From Microtetraspora sp. NBRC 16547 (GTDB lineage Bacteria; Actinomycetota; Actinomycetes; Streptosporangiales; Streptosporangiaceae): a stretch of 64,000 nucleotides of DNA. Below are positions 25,630-34,747 of this stretch, one piece after another (the first letter of the stretch is position 1; every line of letters starts with the position of its first letter). Made by a program: the position numbers and the translations under genes. The notes beneath the pieces are model-generated. The model was not told where the DNA came from and did not search any database. It worked only from the letters and a program-made list of their open reading frames with translations. The stretch lies in assembly GCF_030268965.1 (NCBI RefSeq), contig NZ_BSSE01000006.1, forward strand, positions 186,001-250,000, read 5' to 3'.

Positions 25630-26651
25630 CCGCGCCACTCGCGGGGGCCAACCCGTGGCTGCGCGTGAGCCCGTGCGCCCCTGAGGCGTGCGTGGAACCG
25701 CCGGTCGCGGCCGCGGGTCCGCTCCGCCGTGCCGTACGGCTCGCCGCGGCGGCGATGGTGCTGCTCGCCGGGATCCCGCTCTCACTCGCCGCCAGAGGGA
25801 TGCGTACGGCGCGCAGGGGCCGGATCGTCAATGTGTGGGCACGGATGCTGCTCCGCGCGCTCGGCGTCAGGCTGGACGTGCGGAGCGGGTTCGCGTTCGT
25901 CGCCGGATCGCCGCTGACGCGGACTGGGGTGGGGGAGCCGGCCGGGCCGGAGGACGGAGCCGGGCCGGAGGAGCGCAGGGGGACGCTCGTCGTGGCCAAC
26001 CACGTCTCGTGGCTGGATCCGCTCGTGGTGGCGGCGACCGTGCCGTCGCGGCCGCTCGCCAAGCGGGAGGTCGGCGCGTGGCCGGTCATCCGTACGCTCG
26101 CGGCCGGATCGGGCGCGCTATTCATCGACAGGGAGCGGCTGTCGGCGCTGCCGGAGGTGGTCGGCAACATCACCGGCGCGCTGCGCGCGGGTGACACGGT
26201 CGCCGCGTTCCCCGAGGGGACGACGTGGTGTGGGCGCGGCATGGGCGAGTTCCGGCCCGCCGTCTTCCAGGCGGCGATCGACGCGCGTGCGGCGGTGCGG
26301 CCGGTCACGCTGCGCTACCGGGAGGGCGAGGCGACGTCCACCCGAGGCTGCTACGTGGGGGACGACTCGCTTCTCGCCTCGATCCTCCGCGTGGTGGCGA
26401 CACGGAGCCTCGTGGTGGAGGTGACGCGGTTCCCCGAGGTACGGCTCGCGTCGTCGAGGACGCCGTCGAGAACGTTGTCGAGCACGTGGTCGGGGATGCG
26501 GCACGAGGAGCGCGGGGCCCTGGCGAGGATCGCCGAGGCGTACGTGCGGACGGGGCTGCCGGAGCAGCACGGGGCGGCGAGACGCGAAACGCCCGCCCGG
26601 TCGGCCCGGGCGGGCGTCACCGTACTCAGCTCGCCGCTCGGGAGTGTCTGA
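25626..26651 (+). CDS. 1-acylglycerol-3-phosphate acyltransferase-like, OlsA-like
   Basis: A 341-aa membrane-associated O-acyltransferase. The HX4D motif is NHVSWLD (about residue 125), and FPEGTTW and RPVTLRY follow. A hydrophobic helix lies near residues 35-58. The GTG start overlaps the OlsB-like stop by 4 bp, with GAGG just upstream. In the ornithine-lipid pathway OlsA adds the second acyl chain to the product of OlsB; general phosphatidic acid synthesis is the alternative role. The last 20 codons contain a strong hairpin. Confidence 0.78.
   Translation: MTAPLAGANPWLRVSPCAPEACVEPPVAAAGPLRRAVRLAAAAMVLLAGIPLSLAARGMRTARRGRIVNVWARMLLRALGVRLDVRSGFAFVAGSPLTRTGVGEPAGPEDGAGPEERRGTLVVANHVSWLDPLVVAATVPSRPLAKREVGAWPVIRTLAAGSGALFIDRERLSALPEVVGNITGALRAGDTVAAFPEGTTWCGRGMGEFRPAVFQAAIDARAAVRPVTLRYREGEATSTRGCYVGDDSLLASILRVVATRSLVVEVTRFPEVRLASSRTPSRTLSSTWSGMRHEERGALARIAEAYVRTGLPEQHGAARRETPARSARAGVTVLSSPLGSV
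26589..26617 (+). terminator. Strong hairpin at the end of the OlsA-like gene
   Basis: A perfect 12-bp stem (26589-26600 with 26606-26617, loop TCGGC) lies within the last codons. A second 8-bp stem, CGCCCGCC/GGCGGGCG, lies at 26662-26685 after the stop. One or both probably terminate transcription; the second also serves the opposing gene. Confidence 0.6.
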
Positions 26652-26718
26652 CAGAACAGGCCGCCCGCCGTGTGAGAGGCGGGCGATCCGTCAGGTCCGT
26701 CCGGTACGGCGCGTGGTT

Positions 26719-27279
26719 TTAGCGTACGACCGCGGTCTTGACCTTCTTGGAGAAGATCCAGCCCTTGATGCCGAGCTCCTTCAGGCGCCTCTTGTCGAGG
26801 TCCTCGGCGCCGTGGGGGACGTCGAAGCTGATCGTGCCGATCTCGCCGACCTGGGGGCCGCGCGCGGTCTTCTTCAGGCGGAACTGGATGGAGAGCCAGT
26901 CGCTGTCGTCGACCTCCAGGACGCTCGGGGACCAGCACCAGAACTCACGGCCCTCCCAGTCGCACTCAGTGCCCTTGGGACCGTTCCAGTAGAGCTTCTT
27001 CTTGGTGTCGACGCCCTTGGGCAGGGTGCCGCCGATCCAGTAGTAGTCCGCGTCGTACGGACCGGTGTTGGTCGCGGTGAAGGAGTACTTGACCCAGCCG
27101 CCGGGCTTGGCCTTCTTGGTGTACTTGACGTTCGAGATCTTGAAGACGCTGAACGGGTCGCTGGCCTTGGCGGCGCTCGTCGTCGTCGTGGCGCCGGCCG
27201 GCGCGGCGGCGAGAAGCGTGGCGCCCGCGAGCGGGGCGATCAGCGCGAGCGTGGCGATCTTTGCGATCGGGTGACGCAT
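26719..27279 (-). CDS. Secreted protein of unknown function
   Basis: A 186-aa exported protein with a Sec signal peptide (IAKIATLALIAPLAGATLLA, cleavage after APAGA). The mature part is rich in Lys, Trp and Tyr, with a likely beta-sandwich pattern (VKYSFTATNTGPYDADYYWIGG) and two cysteines (TECDWEGREFWCWS) that could form a disulfide. The start at 27279 has GGAG upstream. No family is recognised. The upstream 150 bp is unusually AT-rich and is probably its promoter. Confidence 0.7.
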   Translation of the reverse strand: MRHPIAKIATLALIAPLAGATLLAAAPAGATTTTSAAKASDPFSVFKISNVKYTKKAKPGGWVKYSFTATNTGPYDADYYWIGGTLPKGVDTKKKLYWNGPKGTECDWEGREFWCWSPSVLEVDDSDWLSIQFRLKKTARGPQVGEIGTISFDVPHGAEDLDKRRLKELGIKGWIFSKKVKTAVVR

Positions 27280-27447
27280 GTGTTTGTCTCCCAGAGGACT
27301 TAGGGGGGAAGTGGGTAAAGGCCCCCCAGTAAACGCAAAGGTTTCTATCACTCCGCAGATCATCGGTAAAGATCTTTTTTATGAAGTTTTTATGCTATCT
27401 CGGGTTTGGCGGGGAAATGTCGGTGTATGTCCTGGTTTGCTGCGCGG
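27280..27447 (-). promoter_or_regulatory. AT-rich upstream region of the secreted protein gene
   Basis: The stretch 27325-27415 contains runs such as AAAGATCTTTTTTATG and GTTTTTATGCTATC, far more AT-rich than its surroundings. It separates two minus-strand genes. I cannot fix a single -35/-10 pair. Confidence 0.4.
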
Positions 27448-28542
27448 CTAAAGGATGAGGTGCGTGTCCCCGAACTCGTGCCAGAGATAGCCCTCGTCGA
27501 GCGCGGCCTGGTAGGAGCGGGACAGCAGCTCCGGGTCCGCGATGGCCGACAGCATCATGAGGTGGCTGGAGCGCGGCTCGTGCAACCCCGTGAGCAGCCC
27601 GTCCACCGCCCGTACACCTTCGTCCGGCGTCACGACGTGCGCCGTCCACCCCTCGGCCGCCCGCACAGTGTCGTTCTGCGCAGTGCCCGCCCCCCCGGTG
27701 TTGTTCTGCGCAGTGTTGTTCTGCGCAGTGCCGTTCTGCACAGGGCTGGTCTTCAGGGCGTCGGCCCGGGCCGCGCTTTCCAGCGCGCGCACCACGGTGG
27801 TGCCCACGGCGATGACCCGCCCGCCGTTTTGCCGGGTGAGATTCACCAGCCGGGCCGTGTACGCGGGCACGGAGAAACGCTCGGGATAGGGAGGTTCGTC
27901 CTTCTCCGGCGACGCCACGCCCGTGTGCAGCGTGATCGGCGCGACCCCGACGCCCCGGGCGACCAGCGCGGTGACCAGGTCGGCCGTGAACGGGCGGCCC
28001 GCGCTCGGCATCTCCGCGCTGCCCGGCTCGATCCCGAACACCGTCTGATAGTGGCCCAGCGGCCAGTCCCGCTCCACGTAGGAGTAGCGGATCGGCACGC
28101 CGTACCTGTCCAGATAGGACGGCACGTCGCGGTTCAGGACGGCCCGCCACAATCGCGGCGTCTCCCGGCGCACGAGCCGCAGGGTGGCCTGCCCGGGCAG
28201 GGGGAGCCACTCTCCCGGCGCCCCGCCCGCATACGGCTCCGTGGCGCCGGACGTACGCCGCCGCAGCTCGACCAGCCACTCCCCGGTGGGCAGTTCGCCG
28301 GAGAAGTGGACGGCCAGGCGATCGAGCCGTACGGCGGCTGCCACGGTCGCCGAGTTGTTCACGACGAGCAGGTCGCCCGGCGCGAGGATCGCGGGCAGCT
28401 CCCGGAACACCCTGTGGGTGATCTCCCGGGTGTCCTTGCGCGAGACGAGCAGCCGCACCCCGTCCCGTCCGAGCCCGCGCGCCTCCGGGGGCTCGTGCGC
28501 TTCCCGTACGGCGGGCAGCGTGAAGTCGATGGCCAGGCTCAT
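27448..28542 (-). CDS. QueA-like S-adenosylmethionine:tRNA ribosyltransferase-isomerase
   Basis: A 364-aa protein of the QueA family, which transfers the ribose part of SAM to preQ1-tRNA in queuosine synthesis. Family blocks include PGDLLVVNNSATVAAAVRL, SAGRPFTADLVTALVARGVG, ITLHTGVASP and IAVGTTVVRALESAA. An insertion of AQNNT-type repeats (27671-27745) lies near residue 285. No other queuosine genes are in the window, and the pathway is generally missing from streptomycete relatives, so the natural substrate is uncertain. The start overlaps the SDR stop (ATGA). Confidence 0.8.
   Translation of the reverse strand: MSLAIDFTLPAVREAHEPPEARGLGRDGVRLLVSRKDTREITHRVFRELPAILAPGDLLVVNNSATVAAAVRLDRLAVHFSGELPTGEWLVELRRRTSGATEPYAGGAPGEWLPLPGQATLRLVRRETPRLWRAVLNRDVPSYLDRYGVPIRYSYVERDWPLGHYQTVFGIEPGSAEMPSAGRPFTADLVTALVARGVGVAPITLHTGVASPEKDEPPYPERFSVPAYTARLVNLTRQNGGRVIAVGTTVVRALESAARADALKTSPVQNGTAQNNTAQNNTGGAGTAQNDTVRAAEGWTAHVVTPDEGVRAVDGLLTGLHEPRSSHLMMLSAIADPELLSRSYQAALDEGYLWHEFGDTHLIL
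27671..27745. repeat. In-frame 15-bp tandem repeat inside the QueA-like gene
   Basis: Five 15-bp units, two identical (27701-27715 and 27716-27730, TTGTTCTGCGCAGTG on the plus strand) and three variants, encode repeated T-A-Q-N-N pentapeptides. Because the unit is five codons, copy number changes keep the frame. Confidence 0.85.
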
Positions 28543-29213
28543 TCCAGCGCGTCCCTCGTGAAACGGCCGCCGGCCGGGCGGGCGTGGATGAGGCGCAGCA
28601 GCGCGGAGGCGACCGTCTCCGGCGCGGGGGCGGCGGACGCCTCCTCGGCGCCGACGGCGTCGGCGAGCATCCGCGTGCGCATCTCGCCGGGATCCACCCA
28701 CCAGACCGTGACGTCCGGCTCCTCGGCGGCCAGCACGTTGGAGATCTGGTCGAGCGCGGCCTTCGTCGCCCCATAGCCGCCCCAGCCCTCGTACGGCTCG
28801 ACCGCCGCGTCGGACGAGATGTTCAGCACCGCTCCGCGGCGCTCACGGAGCGCGGGCAGCGTGGCCTGGATCAGCCCGAGCGGCGCGATCACGTTGGCCT
28901 CGAACAGGTCGCGCAGCCCGTCGAGCGGATATCCGGCGAGCCTGGGCAGCGGCGCAGGCCCCAGTCCGCCGGCGTTGTTCACCAGCAGGTCCAGGTGCGG
29001 CACGGCCTCCGCCAGCCGGGCCCGATGGGCGGGATCGGTCACGTCTCCCGCGATGGCGGTCACGTCGGCGGAGACGTCAAGGTCGAAGGCGGCGGAGTGG
29101 AGGTCCTCCTCGCCTCTGGCGGTGAGGGTGAGTGCCCACCCGTCGGCCGCGAGAGACCTGGCGAGGGCCAGCCCCAGCCCGCGGGAGGCGCCGGTGATGA
29201 GTGCGTGCTTCAT
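28539..29213 (-). CDS. Short-chain dehydrogenase/reductase
   Basis: A 224-aa classical SDR. The cofactor motif is ITGASRGLGLALARSLAADG, followed by DLLVNNAGGLGP, the catalytic Ser in LNISSDAAV, and YGATK as the active-site YxxxK. ARGEE after the second strand suggests NADP(H). The stop overlaps the QueA-like start, so the two genes are coupled, an arrangement I also know from streptomycetes. The start at 29213 has only a weak ribosome binding site. The substrate is unknown. Confidence 0.85.
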   Translation of the reverse strand: MKHALITGASRGLGLALARSLAADGWALTLTARGEEDLHSAAFDLDVSADVTAIAGDVTDPAHRARLAEAVPHLDLLVNNAGGLGPAPLPRLAGYPLDGLRDLFEANVIAPLGLIQATLPALRERRGAVLNISSDAAVEPYEGWGGYGATKAALDQISNVLAAEEPDVTVWWVDPGEMRTRMLADAVGAEEASAAPAPETVASALLRLIHARPAGGRFTRDALE

Positions 29214-29307
29214 GCCGCTCACGCTAGGAATCGAGCGGTCGCCGTACATCGGCCCCGAGGTCATGTCCCGCCTGGGCAGTTGGCCCTAGGACCCGGCCCT
29301 ACGCCCC

Positions 29308-29348
29308 GCCGGAACCCCGCCGGAACCCTGCCGGAACCCCGCTGGAGG
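29308..29348. repeat. 11-bp tandem repeat
   Basis: GCCGGAACCCC occurs three times in tandem with one T variant (29308, 29319, 29330) plus a partial copy at 29341. It lies between the divergent SDR and histidine kinase genes. Confidence 0.85.
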
Positions 29349-29429
29349 CGCGCTGGGAACTGGCCCCAGCACGGCGTGGGGACCACCGGTGGGCGCGGTC
29401 ATGTCGGAGGTCCGCCATATGGTTGGGGC

Positions 29430-30593
29430 GTGGCGGAGCGAACACCTGAACGGCCCCCGGGCACCTGCGGTCGTGACGCCGTCCTGCACGCGGTCAGCTC
29501 GGCCGTGCTCGCGGTCACCCGGCACCTCTCGGTGCGCGAGGTGCTGCAGGTCATCGTCCGTTCGGCGGGGCAACTGCTCGACGCGCGCTACGCCGCGCTC
29601 GGCGTCCCGGACGACCAGGGCAGGTTCGCCGAGTTCGTCGCCGAGGGCATCTCCGAGGAGGAGTGGGAGGCCATCGGCCCCACCCCCCGGCAGCACGGCA
29701 TGCTCGGCGCGATGCTGCGCGACGGCGATCCGGTCCGATTGCCCGACATCCGCAAGGACCCGCGGTTCGAGTGGTGGCCGAGGGCGCATCCCGTGCTCAA
29801 GGACTTCCTCGGTGTGCCGATCCGCGACGGCGACCAGGTCCTCGGCATCATCTTCCTCTCCAACAAGCGCACCCCCGGCGGGTTCACCGCCGCGGACGAG
29901 GAACTCCTCACGATGTTCGCGGCGCACGCCGCCATCGCGCTCACCAATGCCCGGCTGTACGAGCGGGGGCGCGAGCTGACCGTGATCGAGGAGCGCACGC
30001 GCATGGCGCACGAGCTTCACGACGCCGTCACGCAGAAGCTGTTCTCGCTGCGGCTGACCGCGCAGGCCGCCGCGTCGCTGCTGGCCACCGATCCCGCGCG
30101 GGCCGCCACGGAGCTCGACCAGGTCCAGCGGCTGGCGGGGGAGGCGCTGGCCGAGCTGCGCGCGGTGATCGTCGAGCTGCGCCCGGCCGAGCTCGACCGG
30201 CACGGCCTGGTCGAGACCCTGCGCAAGCACGTCCACCTGCTCGACCGGCTCCACCCGGTGTCGGCGCGGTTCACCGCCCGCGGCGACCCTGCCGGGGCGC
30301 CGCGGGCCGACGTCACCTCCGAGGTGACGGTGCTGCGGGTGGCGCAGGAGGCCCTGCACAACGCGCTGCGCCACGCCGAGGCCGCCCACATCGACGTACG
30401 GCTCTCGCATCTCGACACGAGGCTGGTCCTGGAGGTCGGCGACGATGGGAAGGGGTTCGACCCCGAGGCCGACTCCGTCCGGGGCCTCGGGCTGGCCTCG
30501 ATGCGCGACCGCGCGGAGAGCGCCCGAGGTTCGCTCGAAGTAATCGCCACCCCTGGGGGCGGCACGACGGTCCGGCTGGTGGTGCCCGCATGA
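29430..30593 (+). CDS. GAF-domain sensor histidine kinase (NarL-type, HisKA_3)
   Basis: A 387-aa cytoplasmic kinase. A GAF domain covers about residues 20-170 ([38 protein letters not shown]). The dimerisation and phosphorylation helix has [19 protein letters not shown]. The ATPase domain has [14 protein letters not shown] (N box), [11 protein letters not shown] and [13 protein letters not shown]. No membrane helix is seen, so it senses an internal signal; nothing shows which ligand the GAF domain binds. The GTG at 29430 has a poor ribosome binding site and the exact start is uncertain. It overlaps the response regulator gene by 4 bp. Confidence 0.88.
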   Translation: MAERTPERPPGTCGRDAVLHAVSSAVLAVTRHLSVREVLQVIVRSAGQLLDARYAALGVPDDQGRFAEFVAEGISEEEWEAIGPTPRQHGMLGAMLRDGDPVRLPDIRKDPRFEWWPRAHPVLKDFLGVPIRDGDQVLGIIFLSNKRTPGGFTAADEELLTMFAAHAAIALTNARLYERGRELTVIEERTRMAHELHDAVTQKLFSLRLTAQAAASLLATDPARAATELDQVQRLAGEALAELRAVIVELRPAELDRHGLVETLRKHVHLLDRLHPVSARFTARGDPAGAPRADVTSEVTVLRVAQEALHNALRHAEAAHIDVRLSHLDTRLVLEVGDDGKGFDPEADSVRGLGLASMRDRAESARGSLEVIATPGGGTTVRLVVPA

Positions 30594-31219
30594 TCCGCGT
30601 CCTGATCGCCGACGACCATCCGATCGTCCGGCAGGGCCTCCGCACGTTCCTGGAGATCCAGGAGGACCTGGCCGTGGTCGGCGAGGCGGCCGACGGCGAG
30701 GAGGCGGTCGCGCTGGCCGAGTCGCTCCGGCCGGACATCCTGCTCCTCGACCTGAAGATGCCCGTGCTCGACGGCCTGGGCGCGCTGACGAGGCTCGGCT
30801 CGGCTGACGACCTCGGCATACGGGTGATCGTGCTGACCTCGGTCAGTGACCGGGGCGATGTCGCGCCCGCCATGCGGGCGGGAGCGGCCGGCTTCCTCTA
30901 CAAAGACGTCGATCCCACCGCCCTGGTCCAGGCCATCCGCGCGGTCCACGGAGGCCAGGTGCTACTCGCCCCCGAGGCCGCCGACGCCATGATCTCCGGC
31001 GAGGAGCGCGGCCACGGCGACGCGGGCGCGGCGCTGACGGAACGGGAGCGCGAGGTCCTCCGGCTGATCGCCCGGGGCCGCTCCAACCGGGAGATCGCCA
31101 GAGAACTGGTCGTCGCGGAGAAGACCGTGAAGACCCACGTCTCCAATGTCCTGATGAAGCTCGGTGTCCAGGACCGGACCCAGGCTGCCCTCTTCGCGGT
31201 ACGGCATGGCCTCGGCTAG
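30590..31219 (+). CDS. NarL/FixJ-type response regulator
   Basis: A 209-aa regulator. The receiver domain (1-120) has acidic residues in [13 protein letters not shown], the phospho-acceptor Asp in [13 protein letters not shown], Thr/Ser in VIVLTSVSD and Lys in GFLYKD. The LuxR-type HTH is [20 protein letters not shown] followed by [14 protein letters not shown]. Its ATG overlaps the kinase stop (ATGA), so the two form a two-component system. Target genes are unknown. Confidence 0.93.
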   Translation: MIRVLIADDHPIVRQGLRTFLEIQEDLAVVGEAADGEEAVALAESLRPDILLLDLKMPVLDGLGALTRLGSADDLGIRVIVLTSVSDRGDVAPAMRAGAAGFLYKDVDPTALVQAIRAVHGGQVLLAPEAADAMISGEERGHGDAGAALTEREREVLRLIARGRSNREIARELVVAEKTVKTHVSNVLMKLGVQDRTQAALFAVRHGLG

Positions 31220-31260
31220 GGATTCGAAGAGGCATGATTTTTGACATGCGACCCGAGTGG

Positions 31261-31983
31261 TCAGCCCTGCCGCTGCCCCTCCACGATGGCGTGGTGGGCG
31301 GCCACCCGCGCCCGCCGTACGGCCCGGTCCAGCTCGCGCAGGGCCTCGCTCCGCGCGGCGAGCTGACCGGAGGTCAGGCCGCGCTCCCCGGCGAGGTCGA
31401 GCGCCATGGCCAGCCGCGCGGCGAGCGCGCCCACTCGATGGGCGCGTCCGGAATAGCCCGGGGCGAGGGTCTCACCGCCGTCCTTCAGCGCCGGAGTCCC
31501 TGGGCCGGGCCCCGCCACTCCGACCAGGGCGTTCGTCGCGGCCCGCATGGCGGCGGTCAGGGCCTGCTCGGCCTCGGCCAGCGACGGCACGTAGGGCTCG
31601 CTGTCCGCCGACTCGACGACCGTCCAGCGCACCCCGGAGTAGGACGAGCCTCGCCTGTCGGCCTCGGGCACCAGGCCGAGGCGCCGCCCGCGGAGCACGG
31701 CTATCGCGGCCTGCCCGGCCTCGATGGCGCTGATGTTGAAGGTGGGCGGACCGGCCAGGCCGAGCGGGTCACCGGGGATCGGCAGGGCCAGCCGGAACGA
31801 GCCGAGGCCGTCCGCCCGGAGTCCGGCGAGGAAGGCGCGGAGCGTCGATTCCCGGGGGCCGTCGGCCACGACCTGCGGGCCACCGGCGCGCTCGACGTGG
31901 TCCACGGCCTCGTCGAGCCCGACGTGTCCGCCGAGCCAGGCGTTTCCCCACGAGACGAGGACGGCTGAGATCGGTGAATCCAT
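31261..31983 (-). CDS. Conserved actinobacterial protein of unknown function
   Basis: A 240-aa soluble protein without recognised motif. The N-terminal half has FLAGLRADGLGSFRLALPIPGD and the C-terminal half is Ala/Leu/Arg-rich and helical (ALAARLAMALDLAGERG; RELDRAVRRARVAAHHAI). The start at 31983 is the likely ATG; a GTG 6 bases upstream is possible. It diverges from an ABC ATPase gene with 70 bp between. Confidence 0.65.
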   Translation of the reverse strand: MDSPISAVLVSWGNAWLGGHVGLDEAVDHVERAGGPQVVADGPRESTLRAFLAGLRADGLGSFRLALPIPGDPLGLAGPPTFNISAIEAGQAAIAVLRGRRLGLVPEADRRGSSYSGVRWTVVESADSEPYVPSLAEAEQALTAAMRAATNALVGVAGPGPGTPALKDGGETLAPGYSGRAHRVGALAARLAMALDLAGERGLTSGQLAARSEALRELDRAVRRARVAAHHAIVEGQRQG

Positions 31984-32053
31984 GCGCACCCGATCCACGA
32001 TATGCCGACCTGCTGCAATAGTTTTGTCTCGAGTAACCACAGGAGGGGGCCAC

Positions 32054-32842
32054 ATGGGCGGTCAAGTGCTGCGACTTCGTGATGTCACCGTGCGCAGGGA
32101 CGGCGCGGCGCTGTTGCGCGCCGTCGACTGGTCCGTCCGCGAGGATGAGCGCTGGGTCGTCATCGGTCCCAACGGAGCGGGCAAGACCACGCTGCTGCAG
32201 GTGGCCGGGGCGCTGCTCTTCCCCACGGAGGGGGCGGTCGAGATCCTCGGCGAGCGGCTCGGCCAGGCGGACGTCTTCGACCTGCGTCCGAGGATCGGCC
32301 TCGCCAGCGCGGCGCTGGCCGAGCGGGTGCCGCCGGACGAGAAGGTCATCGACCTCGTGCTGACCGCGTCCTACGCCATCCTCGGCAGGTGGAACGAGGA
32401 GTACGACTCCCACGACGTCACCCGCGCGGTCGAGCTCATCGACCAGCTCGGCTGCGCCCACCTGATCCGGCGGCGCTTCGGCACGCTGTCCGAGGGCGAG
32501 CGCAAGCGGGTCCAGATCGCCCGGGCCCTGATGCCCGACCCCGAGCTCCTGCTGCTCGACGAGCCCGCCGCCGGGCTCGACGTGGCCGGACGGGAGGATC
32601 TGGTCCGCCGCCTGGGCGCGCTGGCGCGCGACCCCAAGGCGCCGACGATGGTCCTGGTCACCCATCACGTCGAGGAGATCCCGAGCGGGTTCACCCACGT
32701 GATGATGCTGCGCCACGGTTCCGTGGTCGCCCAGGGTCCGGTGGAGTCGGTGATGACCGGTGACAACCTGTCCCGGACCTTCGGCGTGCCGCTGCGGCTC
32801 GACCGGGGGGCGGGCGACCGCTGGTACGCCCGGCCGTTCTGA
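32054..32842 (+). CDS. ABC transporter ATP-binding protein (stand-alone)
   Basis: A 262-aa single nucleotide-binding domain. Walker A is VIGPNGAGKTTLLQV, the signature is LSEGERKRVQIARAL, Walker B is LLLLDEPAAGLD, and the switch His is in LVTHHVEEI. GGAGGGGG precedes the ATG. No permease gene is adjacent, so it may act with a distant membrane partner or as a non-transport ATPase. The end of the gene is the first copy of a degenerate tandem repeat. Confidence 0.88.
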   Translation: MGGQVLRLRDVTVRRDGAALLRAVDWSVREDERWVVIGPNGAGKTTLLQVAGALLFPTEGAVEILGERLGQADVFDLRPRIGLASAALAERVPPDEKVIDLVLTASYAILGRWNEEYDSHDVTRAVELIDQLGCAHLIRRRFGTLSEGERKRVQIARALMPDPELLLLDEPAAGLDVAGREDLVRRLGALARDPKAPTMVLVTHHVEEIPSGFTHVMMLRHGSVVAQGPVESVMTGDNLSRTFGVPLRLDRGAGDRWYARPF

Positions 32843-32892
32843 CCACTGGTACGCCAGGCCGTCCCGACCGCGGTACGCCGGTCCGTTCCGAG
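32823..32892. repeat. Degenerate repeat of the ABC gene's 3' end
   Basis: The block GGTACGCCCGGCCGTTC at the end of the gene recurs twice downstream in altered form (GGTACGCCAGGCCGTCC and GGTACGCCGGTCCGTTC), with spacing of about 24-25 bp. It looks like stepwise duplication of the gene's tail. Confidence 0.75.
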
Positions 32893-32951
32893 CGCGCGTA
32901 AAGCCGAAACCACATAGCATCCAGTCAAGACCCAAAGACTGGAGTTGACGG

Positions 32952-33863
32952 ATGGCTCAGCTCATCGCCGCCGTGGTCGTGGTCGCGCTTGCCGGCTTCG
33001 CGCTGACCCGGACGATCCGGATCATCCCCCAGGCAACGGCGAGCATCGTCGAGCGGTTCGGCCGTTACCACCGCACGCTGAACGCCGGGCTGAACATCGT
33101 CGTCCCGTTCATCGACCGGATCAAGGTCGAAGTGGACCTGCGCGAGCAGGTCGTCACCTTCCCTCCGCAGCCGGTGATCACCTCCGACAACCTCGTGGTG
33201 TCGATCGACACTGTCGTCTACTTCCAGGTGACCGATCCCAAGGCCGCCACCTACGAGATCGCGAGCTTCATCGTCGCGGTCGAGCAGCTCACCGTGACGA
33301 CGCTGCGCAACGTGGTCGGCGGCATGGACCTGGAGCGCACGCTGACCTCCCGCGAGGAGATCAACACGGAGCTGCGCGGCGTGCTCGACGACGCGACCGG
33401 CAAATGGGGCATCCGGGTGAACCGGGTCGAGCTGAAGGCCATCGACCCGCCCCCCTCCATCCAGGACTCGATGGAGAAGCAGATGCGCGCCGACCGGGAC
33501 AAGCGGGCCGCCATTCTCAGCGCCGAAGGGCAGAAGCAGTCGGCCATCCTGACCGCCCAGGGCGAGCGGGAATCCGCAGTGCTCAAGGCGAGGGGAGAGG
33601 CCGAGGCGGTCGTGCTCCGGGCCCAGGCCGACGCGGAGGCCCAGGCGATGCGGGCGAAAGGGCAGGCCGACGCGATCGCGATGGTGTTCCGGGCGATCCA
33701 TGAGGGCAACCCCGACCAGCGGCTGATCGCCTACCAGTACCTCCAGATCCTCCCCGAGATCGCCAAGGGCGACGCCAACAAGGTGTGGATCGTCCCCTCC
33801 GAGATGGGCAAGGCCCTGGAGAACCTCGGCGGCCTCTTCTCCCCGCCCAAAGATCCCGTCTGA
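32952..33863 (+). CDS. SPFH/band-7 (stomatin-like) membrane protein
   Basis: A 303-aa protein with an N-terminal membrane helix (LIAAVVVVALAGFALT), an SPFH domain (RIIPQATASIVERFGRYHRT; FPPQPVITSDNLVVSIDTVV) and a coiled C-terminal region rich in Ala, Glu and Gln (ILSAEGQKQSAILTAQGERE). Such proteins oligomerise on the inner membrane and organise microdomains or proteases. GGAG precedes the ATG. No NfeD-type partner gene is adjacent. It is close to mycobacterial and streptomycete stomatin homologues. Confidence 0.92.
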   Translation: MAQLIAAVVVVALAGFALTRTIRIIPQATASIVERFGRYHRTLNAGLNIVVPFIDRIKVEVDLREQVVTFPPQPVITSDNLVVSIDTVVYFQVTDPKAATYEIASFIVAVEQLTVTTLRNVVGGMDLERTLTSREEINTELRGVLDDATGKWGIRVNRVELKAIDPPPSIQDSMEKQMRADRDKRAAILSAEGQKQSAILTAQGERESAVLKARGEAEAVVLRAQADAEAQAMRAKGQADAIAMVFRAIHEGNPDQRLIAYQYLQILPEIAKGDANKVWIVPSEMGKALENLGGLFSPPKDPV

Positions 33864-33975
33864 CCGGCGCTCCGTCCCCGGCTACGCGACGGCTCGCGTT
33901 GCCGTACCCCGAATGGGCCGCGCCGATGGACGCCCCTCTACCATCGGGCGATAGCCGTTCAAGGGAGTAAAGATC

Positions 33976-34722
33976 TTGACGCCGTGGGAGGCGGTCGCGG
34001 TGTTCGCGGCCGGGGTCGGGGCCGGGGGCATCAACGCCGTCGTGGGGTCGGGCTCGCTGATCACGTTCCCGACGCTGCTGGCGATCGGCCTTCCCCCCGT
34101 CGTGGCGAACGTCTCCAACAACGTCGGGCTGATTCCCGGCGGCGTCACCGGCGTGCTGGGCTACCTGCCCGAGCTCAAGGGGCAGCGCGCCCGGCTGATG
34201 AGGTTCGGCGTGGCGTCCGTCATCGGCTCGCTCATCGGCGGGGTGCTGCTCCTCCGGCTGCCCGAGAAAGCCTTCCAGTTCATCGTCCCCATCCTGATCG
34301 GGGCGGCCTGCGTGCTGGTCATCGTGCAGCCGAAGCTCAACGGCTGGCTGGCCGGTCGGCGCACGCACCCGCACGGCGGCCCCTGGCTGTGGCTGGGCGT
34401 GCTGGGCTCCGGGATGTACGGCGGTTACTTCGGCGCCGCCCAGGGCGTCGTGCTCATCGGCCTGCTCGGCGTCTTCCTCGATGAGGAGCTGCAACGGATC
34501 AACGCGGTCAAGAACTTCCTGTCGCTGCTGGTCAATCTGACCGCGGCGATCCTTTTCGTCCTGATCGCGCATGTGGACTGGGCGGCCGCGCTCATGGTCG
34601 CGCTGGGCACGGGAGTCGGCGGGTTCCTGGGTGCCCGGCTGGGACGCAAGCTGCCCGCCCCGGTGCTGCGCGGCATGATCGTCTGCATCGGTGTCGTGGC
34701 GATCGTCAAGCTGCTGCTCTGA
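33976..34722 (+). CDS. TauE/SafE (TSUP) family permease
   Basis: A 248-aa membrane protein with about eight helices. Family motifs are GAGGINAVVGSGSLITFPTL near the N-terminus and the second-half repeat GSGMYGGYFGAAQGVVLIGL. TSUP proteins export sulfite, sulfoacetate or related anions; the substrate here is unknown. A TTG start at 33976 is used, with GGGAG upstream. It converges on the IclR gene with a 25-bp gap. Confidence 0.85.
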   Translation: MTPWEAVAVFAAGVGAGGINAVVGSGSLITFPTLLAIGLPPVVANVSNNVGLIPGGVTGVLGYLPELKGQRARLMRFGVASVIGSLIGGVLLLRLPEKAFQFIVPILIGAACVLVIVQPKLNGWLAGRRTHPHGGPWLWLGVLGSGMYGGYFGAAQGVVLIGLLGVFLDEELQRINAVKNFLSLLVNLTAAILFVLIAHVDWAAALMVALGTGVGGFLGARLGRKLPAPVLRGMIVCIGVVAIVKLLL

Positions 34723-34747
34723 CCCGCCACGCCGTTCTGGCCGGGGG

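Noticed and set aside
25626-26651. Part of a biosynthetic gene cluster with olsB
   Set aside because: Neighbouring genes are unrelated; only the two-gene lipid pair is supported.
28584-29429. Long N-terminal extension of the histidine kinase upstream of 29430
   Set aside because: The open frame runs antisense through the SDR gene and has low-complexity composition typical of a GC-rich shadow frame.
29430-31219. Vancomycin- or antibiotic-specific two-component system
   Set aside because: No resistance or cell-wall genes are adjacent; only a generic NarL-type pair is supported.
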